Shown: in pieces, positions 57,138 to 64,000 of the stretch
Position numbering within the stretch: position 1 is the first letter of the stretch
Layout: each line of letters begins with the position of its first letter
Source of the DNA: Spirometra erinaceieuropaei
Lineage: Eukaryota > Platyhelminthes > Cestoda > Diphyllobothriidea > Diphyllobothriidae
Reading direction: 5' to 3'
Length of the DNA: 64,000 nt
Assembly (NCBI GenBank): GCA_902702965.1
Contig: CACRXP010000088.1
Coordinates: 1,004,902 to 1,068,901, forward strand
Notes under the pieces: model-generated
Told to the model about the DNA's origin: nothing
The model's input: the letters and a program-made list of their open reading frames with translations, nothing else
Databases searched by the model: none
Translations under genes and position numbers: made by a program

Positions 57138-57537
57138 GCCTTTTAAACAAAAAACTCAGTCGGTGGACTTCGAGGCGGAACTTGGAAAGTGCGAGCATGA
57201 ATTGCCACGAACGATAAACAAAATTGTCAAGGCTCTCGTCAGCACCATGAGAGGTTGGGGTAACCATCTCGCCAGGCAGTCCGAAAGTAGTGCTAAACAC
57301 CAATTCGACGATGCTACAATCTAGATCCGACTTCAGTGCCGAACGATTGCCAAGGAGTACAGTGAACAGGTTATTAGACCAGTTGGATGGGTACTCCGTG
57401 GCACGCAGGGCGGTGTTTGGCTGACGGTGGAAGACCTCAACTATGACGTTGGCAGCTGGATTGTGAGCCGTCTTCAGAATGCTCTTGCAGCCAGGAACGT
57501 TGAGGAGGGTTTGGAAAGGGGCAGACTCGAACTGGGC

Positions 57538-57795
57538 TCATTGATCAGACTTAACCGTGGATGAGACACCAAAAACGGCAATCTCACAATTGAGAGAGGC
57601 CTTGAAAATGGTGTTCACCTCATCATTTGGCGATGAGATGGCGCCAGCCGCACGGATGTGCCGATCGACGCAGGTAAGGAGGTGAGCGAAATCATTGGAT
57701 CGAAGCAAAGGGCCAGCGACATCGAGCTGCATGTGGCCAAACCGTGCGTCGTGGTTGGAGAAAGTCCCAGGCAAGGACTTGTTGTGACGCCGCAC
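57538..57795 (-). pseudogene. Integrase core fragment
   Basis: FGHMQLDVAGPLLRSNDFAH and LTCVDRHIRAAGAI correspond to the first catalytic Asp region (HxDxVGPL) of the integrase core. Confidence 0.8.
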
Positions 57796-57894
57796 CTTGT
57801 TTGGCTAGCAACTTGGACACAACGGAGTCCAAGCTTTGGCGTCCTTTTTCATGCCACACCAGACTAACCTTTACGCGAGGAGCTTTTGTCAGAC

Positions 57895-58344
57895 TCAGAT
57901 CCCAGGGTGGGAGAGTCCATGCAGGATTTGAAACACAGATTGACGTATCGAGACGGGTATGAAAAGGCGATGAGATGGAGTCGAAACGGCGCAAAGTATG
58001 GTACCAGTACCGGTGGTCGGGGGAACGTCTATGAGTTGGAGACCACTAACGGAATCATCGAGAGGACAACCGACTCGTTTTTGCTCAGCCGCCGTGGTGC
58101 CAAGGTCGATTCCGTGTGAGAGATGGGGAGAAGACAATAAGTACCTGGACAACATGTCAGTCATCTCATTCTTCGTGCCATCAATGTGGCGGATGTCGGT
58201 GGTGAATTGGGAGATGCAGCGCATGTGGGCGATTTCTCTCGCATTGTACTTGTCGGAGTGGGAGAGAAGAGCAAAAGTCAGCGGTTTGTGTTCCGCGAAA
58301 ACGGTGAAGTCCTGACATTCAAGGAAATGTCGGAAATGCTTCAC
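57895..58344 (-). pseudogene. RNase H and linker
   Basis: MKHFRHFLECQDFTVFAEHK, then PLTFAL and TDIRHIDGTKNEMTDMLSR: the Ty3/gypsy RNase H, where a Thr/Asp-His-Lys-Pro-Leu block and N-x-x-ADxLSR are usual. ADxLSR is here TDMLSR. Confidence 0.85.
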
Positions 58345-58499
58345 AGCAAGGTAAGTTGCAAGTAGTTAACTGCCAAAGGTGTTCTGACGGATCTTTGCCG
58401 GCAAAAGCCTTCTGGAGAAATAGGCTAGTGGTCGAGTCAAGACAACAGGGTGTTATTGAAGGACTGTTCTTATGGCTACGGTCGAAGCATCTATCGTCA

Positions 58500-59358
58500 G
58501 GGACAGCTCAGCTTCGAGATCGGGATGCGTAAGCAAGCTGGTGTCGGCAAGAGAATTCTTGATTTCCTCAAGAGCAGTCGTGCCCCACTAGTCAGCCCGA
58601 GGAGGCCTTTGGGACCAGTAAGCAAGTTATTGAGCAGCATCATGAGGTTAACACAGTTCGGTAGGAACCGGCGGTAAAATTTGACCATGCAAAGGAATCG
58701 CTGCGAATGACACTTGGAGGTTGGTGGATGAAAATCACGAATTGTTTTGTTCTTGGAGGACGAAAAGACAAAAACCTTCAGATTCGACATGATGACAGAG
58801 GAATTTAAGAAAAAGCACAGTCAGAACGCACGTGGAGGGGTCTGTGGTAATACCAAACTAGTCTGGGCGGTCAAACAAATGGTCAAGTTTCTGCGTTCCT
58901 CGGCATTCTGGCTGACCACAAACAGATCATCAATGCAGGCGCACACAAACGGTAGGCCGAGCAAGGCATGGCCAATGAACCACCTGGGAAGTTTGGGAAG
59001 CAGTACAAAGACCGATGGACATGCAGATGAATTTCAACAGGTGGAAGGGTGTGGTGAGGACGGTTTTTGGGGTGCCGTCAGTGGTCACTGGAATTCGATG
59101 AAGGGCACGCACCAGATCAATCTTAAAGGAAGCAGTTTTGCCAAAAGGGGCTCCGACGAAGTCTTGAAGATGAGGCACAGGGTATCGATCAGGAATAGTG
59201 GTATAATTGAATGTATGACAGTCGTCACAGGGTCTTCGGCCGCAGATATCACCTTAGGTATCATGTGTAGAGGGAATGCCGGAGGGCTTTGGACAGTCAG
59301 ATTATTCCTAGTTTCAGAATATGCTCAAACTCTGCCTTCGCAAACCACAGGCGGGTAG
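58500..59358 (-). pseudogene. Reverse transcriptase fragments
   Basis: HLQDFVGAPFGKTASFKIDL and TPFHLLKF at 58930-59178, the catalytic box as CIDD (FVCACIDDLFVV) near 58900-58960, and MVKFYRRFLPNCVNLM near 58630-58690. The Asp pair survives but Tyr is Cys; frames are broken. Confidence 0.85.
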
Positions 59359-59472
59359 GCGCCAGTCGTCTAGGCCGAGCGAACACAGGAGAACCTAATG
59401 TGCGACAACGTCATACTGGACTTCGCCAGTGCGAAACTGTGGGTTGGTAACGTTTGGGTGTTGAAGGGGCAG

Positions 59473-59981
59473 CTATCGATAGGGATAAGCAACATCTGTA
59501 TCCAGAACAGATGAGTTGGTGAGGTAGTTAAGGGAGATTTTTGCGCGAACACACAGACCAGCTATTCGAACTTGGAGACGGGAACGTCGGCAATAAGCAA
59601 GGAGATCGAACTCGGCAAGAAAGTGCGAGCCGAGGATTGCATGAGTGACATCAGCAATTACAAGCTCCAGGAGAACGACCGACGACGGCCAATGTTTAGG
59701 ATGAGAGATAAGCTGCCAAAATTGGGAATGGGGGAGCAGTTGGCAGCTCGGAGGTGAAGGCTCGGGCTGGGGAAGTGACAATACGTTAGAGTAGGAAGTA
59801 CGATACTGATTTTGGCTCCGGTGGCCACCAGGAAAGGCCTGCGTGTTGCACTGTTGCAGACACAGAAGGTGCGACTAGAGCCGGAAGAGCCAGGAAAACG
59901 GTCGTCCCTCTTCTCTGGCTGACTGGTTTCACTGCTTGAAATTGAACGAACAGGGGGAGGAACATCGACGAGCCTTCGCAC
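59473..59981 (-). pseudogene. Aspartic protease fragment
   Basis: RPFLVATGAKISIVLPT at about 59800-59850 corresponds to the D-T/S-G-A active site, with the Asp replaced by Ala. The second half, ILGSHFLAEFDLLAYCRRSR, is at about 59550-59620. The missing Asp makes it catalytically dead. Confidence 0.8.
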
Positions 59982-60224
59982 CGAAATTGGTATGATACCA
60001 ATAAATATCGGCTGTTATAGGTCTCAATCGGGAACGACGACGGATAAATGAAAGACTAAAGGTTAGACCCGCAAGATGGAGTTTTAAGGACGTCATATCT
60101 TCTGCCATGTCCGCTATCTGCGTCTAAGTCTCCCCAAGTGGAGTCGGTAACGAGGAAGTGGAGAGCTAGGCGACAGAGGGCGATTGGAACCACTGCACCT
60201 CCAGCAATATGTCCGCACTTTCGG

Positions 60225-60485
60225 TCAGTCGTGAGACTGAGAGATCTTCTGAGCTAGATGCCAGAATGGTTTAAACATCGGCTGGAAGCTGCTCCAGGAA
60301 GATGCCCTTGAAAAGCTTATCGTCGATGTGAGGATCTTCACGAAGTCCCTGCACCCTTCGAAGGAGTTAGGTGGGTTTTCGGTCACCCAAGCACCCCTCG
60401 CGGGTCGGCTGTTGATTCTGTTGGCGATCAGACACAGCATTAGGTCGGAGAAGCGCTGCCTTAAGTAGCGTGTGTGGTTGGTCAT
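60225..60485 (-). pseudogene. Gag-like fragment
   Basis: RQRFSDLMLCLIANRINSRP fits by position and style the gag/capsid region of this element class; weak by itself. Confidence 0.4.
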
Positions 60486-60499
60486 CTGGGGACCCTGGA

Positions 60500-61928
60500 T
60501 CAGTGACAGTACCTGAGAAAGAAACTGTTATGTCAAAGCCTGTACCAACCTGTGGACTTTTGTGACTTCTTTGGTACTTTTCGCATGGTAAAAGCTCGAC
60601 TTAATGCAAAAGAAGTAGAGTTCAGGTGCATTCGACCAGATGTCTGGTAAAGACAGTGTTACCCCGCTAATGGAATTGACTCCACTTGCAGGGGCGACCG
60701 TGATAACTGTGGCTGCAGCAAAATATGAATGAAACTGAACGCAAAAAAGACCAATACGGCACTGTACAATGATTGACTGAAAACTGTAGACGAACGAAAA
60801 CGCGTAAAAAGGCAGCACACGTCCTTATACAGGTGCAACCACTTTAGCAGGCTAGTACGGTCGATAATGCGATTCTGTGCTAAGTCCAAGCCGAGAGAAG
60901 CGAAGTAAAATGGTCACGCCATAAGTGACTTGACTGTCAGCGCCGCCCAGCGAAGAATAAGGGCATGGGGTGGAAAGTCAGTAAAACCGAAAGCCACACC
61001 AGTTGGAGTGTCTCCGTAACCGTTACATTAACATCAACTCAAAAGACAATGAAGAAATGCAAGTTTAGGAAATGCCAAACGGCAACGGTAGTCTGAAGGC
61101 CTCAAGTGTCAGCGACCAAGCAGAGGCACCTGTCTTACGGGAAACGTGGTAATAGGGGTTTTACGGTGAAGCACAAGGATGGTAGGGAAAATACGAAAAC
61201 ATAAGGAATGTATTTGATTTTGTGGCGTAATACTTTTAGTATGCTAACATATGGCAACCAAAACTAAGCGGGACAATGAAAAGAATAAACGGGATATGGC
61301 GTTTAGTAAACAAGCCAATTTAAGTAAGCCGCCAATAATTTGTTCAGGAGCAGGTAATCAAGGCTAGTCCGTCCATTGAGAATGGCTGGAAAGACGTGCG
61401 GCAGCCGATTGCACTGAAATTTAGTGCATCGTATTACAATGTCATTAAACGCCATGCTAAAGAAATCTGAACGATTCGGCTCTTATATTGGAAATCGAAA
61501 TGCATAAGTAGTAAGCAAACTGTTTTGGTTGTTCTGTATGGCCTTAGTCAAGGAATGTAGTAGATATAAAATGTTTCCGTAGATAATTCGAAGCCACCAA
61601 AGATCCAAAGGCGTTATCTGGCGCTTTTCTCAATATCGCAAGTCATTGGAAGCGAAAGCCAAAATAACTGTTCGAAATCAGCCACATTCTGAAAGTAAAA
61701 CCAAAGAAATATCAGAGAAAATAAATTCGAAAAAAGGTGGTGAATTAATGCTAGACGATACGACTTCTGTGGACTGCCGTAAAAAGCAAATGCAGGCACC
61801 AAATTAAACAGCAAGGCCGACGGCGCCACTCAGATGAATGTGTATTCAGATGTATCCGGTGTCGAAAAAGGGAGTCTCTGAGATCCGGTTCTATATTCGA
61901 GAACAGCCGGACGACGATCAAGACAGGC
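60500..61928. other. Unassigned sequence
   Basis: May include the 5' untranslated region or LTR of the Ty3/gypsy element; I could not find a matching repeat at the other end. Confidence 0.3.
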
Positions 61929-62180
61929 ATGAAGGTACGACTGCCCTTTCTAAAGGGTATACGATTGATAGATTGTGAAAACATATTAGCGTGTCTCACA
62001 CAGCAGATTTTGTATGGTACGCACTATTTCGGAATGTGTGCTCCACCGCTCTCAAGAAGGAAACTGAGAAGATTGGTACGAGTGGACAAAACGCTAATAA
62101 GACGGCGTAAATACAACGTTGGTAAGGCCTGGAGGGAATGCATGATACCAGATGCCGGTAGGTCTTATTCGGGCAGGTGA
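61929..62180 (+). mobile_element. Possible Merlin (IS1016-like) transposase fragment
   Basis: Plus-strand ORF with LVRVDKTLIRRRKYNVGKAW resembles the first catalytic Asp region of Merlin/ISXO2-type transposases (VEIDExxxxRRKYNxGR). The following sequence lacks the expected WVFGG block, so it is a broken remnant. Confidence 0.5.
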
Positions 62181-63862
62181 ATGACAGTAGCTGGCCAGTC
62201 TTTCGAATTCATAATCAAATGGTCGGCGGGGGATGAGGGAAGGCGTACAGTCACCTCCCATCCGAGGGTTAACAATGTAACGTCGTCAACCACCACAACC
62301 AGCAGTAAGTATTGGCATGGCGGAAAGCAACGTTCGAGATAAAGGAATAAACGAATGGTGATCGCTTCTAAACTCTCTGAGCCAAGGCCATGGTAGGTTG
62401 TGCGACGTCCGAATGAAAACTCCATGTTTAGATGAGTGACGAATAATAAACGACCTGTGTCAGTATGTATAGTAGGCATCCTCTGTATGCCGTAGAAACT
62501 TGGGGGCGTTCACTCTATCCTTGCCATACCTTATAAATAGAACAACTATGAAAAGTTGTGTATAAACGGAAATATGACAAACGGCTGTCACAAGGTCCTT
62601 TCCAATTTTGAGTTGGGCGCGAAGTATAAATCGTCTCGTGTCAGAGACGGTTAGCTTAAAATTACTGGTTATCCTAAGGGTCTTAAAGTCAGCATTCGAC
62701 TATTACCAGGACTAAGTGAACGCATGGTGCATGTCATCTAAAATCGTGAGCAGGTGATGTCTACTACGGCATGCATGCCGGAGACGGAGAACCTACACAG
62801 GTATGAAGATCTACACTTATGATATTGGGGGATCAATAGCCTACAAAGCACTCTAAAGTAAAAAAGAAGGACCCATATGCTAAAGTACATCTTCGACAGG
62901 CTGTCCTTTGTCACATTCACCCAGGCACTATCCCCGAAACATCTCCCTAGGTAGATTTCAGCAGAAACTGTAATCCGTTCAGACGTCAGGGTTGTAAGTG
63001 GAACGCAATTTTCGATTCGGCCAGGGAGAGTGCATAAATGTCGTGGCCATAGGAGTTTGGGCATCCAGACGGTAACTGAATTTTCCGTCCGACGGACCAA
63101 CCCAAATAGCGCGCGCGTCGCCGTCACTCTATAAAATAAGAAGCTCGATGTTAGAGACGCGTACGGCCACCAGACCCACTGGAAATAAGACATCGTGCCA
63201 GAACACTTTGTTTAAAGCTTGTGTCACAGACGTCTGGTTTTCATGTGCATGGTTTGTGTGCGCAAGTTTGTGTTTCATGCGTGTAGCTGATGATCGGGAT
63301 GCGCCTGGTTGAAGCAAATACGAGTTCATCTGAAATCGTTACTGTGCTTGTCTCTGGTATTACTTGCTCTATGTGTTTTACCGAGTGTTGTATGCTCTTG
63401 TGGCATTTGACGAGTGACTATTTTTCCACTTCAGAATCTAACATTTTGTGTGCTTGTGCTTGGCTCTATTACCTGGCACTCAAAAAAGTTGGTCGATAAA
63501 CAACTGTATTTGATGTACCTATAAGACCTACCAAGTTTGTTTTCTTTAAGACAACCATCTACGCCAAAATACTCAGGAACTTGGTTGACAATGGTCACAA
63601 AAAACGTCATCAGGATGGCCTAATTGTTACTTATAGACCTAAAGACAGAACAGACCATGCTTAGCACCGGTATTGGCCAAATGATGGGCTCGTCTAGACT
63701 GCTTCCTTAGATGTTGGAAAAATCGGGTTACTCAAGGATTTAATTATATCTGTCCCCTAACCACTCTGACTGATGGAATTGTGCACTAGTGTTTACCAAC
63801 CGCACCTGGTTGTTTCTGTGTCCTGTGTCGGAGGATTATGTCTGACACTGGAGTATTGCTCA

Positions 63863-64000
63863 ATTCAATTCAATTCAATTCAATTCAATTATTTTATTAA
63901 AGACCCGTCGGGGTCCCATCAAAGCAAGTAAAAATAAATTTACATGCAAATTTTAGACGATGTAGGCAAAATCTGCACAAAGTGCAATGCATAGTTTTTG
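63863..64000 (-). mobile_element. LINE-like 3' tail with CAATT repeat
   Basis: About five CAATT units at 63866-63891 followed by attttattaaagacccgtcggggtccc. On the minus strand this reads as a conserved tail ending in a pentanucleotide (AATTG)n repeat, typical of the 3' end of a non-LTR element entering from the right edge. Confidence 0.5.

Larger units (their letters stand above)
56910..60500 (-). mobile_element. Ty3/gypsy LTR retrotransposon, decayed
   Basis: Minus-strand pieces occur in the order gag-like (about 60500-60000), aspartic protease, reverse transcriptase, RNase H and integrase, as in Ty3/gypsy elements. Each domain is broken by frameshifts and stops. I saw no LTR pair. The integrase tail and RT motifs resemble the CsRn1 group of flatworm elements. 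Confidence 0.9.

Overview
The window reads as part of a draft nuclear genome scaffold from a metazoan, most likely a parasitic flatworm (cestode or trematode). The grounds are AT-rich, intron-dominated DNA with no long ORFs, two assembly gaps (370 and 89 N), tRNA-derived SINEs, Penelope-like element (PLE) fragments, a decayed Ty3/gypsy element of the CsRn1 sort, and a gene made of tiny symmetric exons, an architecture best known from flatworm micro-exon genes. The phylum is inference; the species cannot be read from the sequence.

The main content is one plus-strand gene from about 2130 (its 5' end was not found and may lie outside the window) to about 54779. I recognise 47 small exons plus a Cys-rich terminal exon, linked by introns of about 80 to 6000 bases. 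Every small exon is 33-90 nt, a multiple of three, and phase 1 at both ends. Joining them in order keeps one frame open at every junction not interrupted by an N gap. The predicted product is about 840 residues: a Ser/Thr-rich, strongly acidic chain with many N-X-S/T sequons. Three exon kinds recur: T (Thr/Ser-rich), A (Asp/Glu-rich, usually ending in T) and W (beginning GG, so the T|GG junction makes Trp, often ending in Cys-Glu). They are most regular at 24.2 kb and 30.2-31.1 kb. Later come a hydrophobic Gly exon, a poly-Gly exon, two Pro-rich exons, and a homogenised tandem array (49.2-54.0 kb) of about 1-kb units each holding an EEE/TT exon and a GQSEGE exon. The chain ends in a seven-Cys exon with a stop.

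Mobile DNA fills the introns and flanks: a LINE reverse transcriptase at the left edge (minus), PLE pieces at 19-20 kb and 26.8-27.8 kb, hammerhead-ribozyme-like motifs at 26.8, 32.3, 34.8 and 39.5-39.9 kb, SINE-like repeats (23.4, 33.3, 40.5-40.9, 42.1, 44.7 kb), longer dispersed repeats (4.4, 32.6, 33.5-34.2, 43.5-44.5 kb), and foldback repeats (4.7-5.0, 38.2-38.8, 39.5-39.9 kb). Right of the gene lie a decayed Ty3/gypsy element (56.9-60.5 kb, minus), a possible Merlin-type transposase fragment (61.9-62.2 kb) and a LINE-like 3' tail with a CAATT repeat at the right edge. No tRNA, rRNA or conserved housekeeping gene was recognised.

Because every internal exon is phase 1/1, any subset can be skipped without breaking frame. 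The locus therefore looks built for exon duplication, decay and combinatorial splicing of a variable secreted or surface protein. The product's function is unknown.
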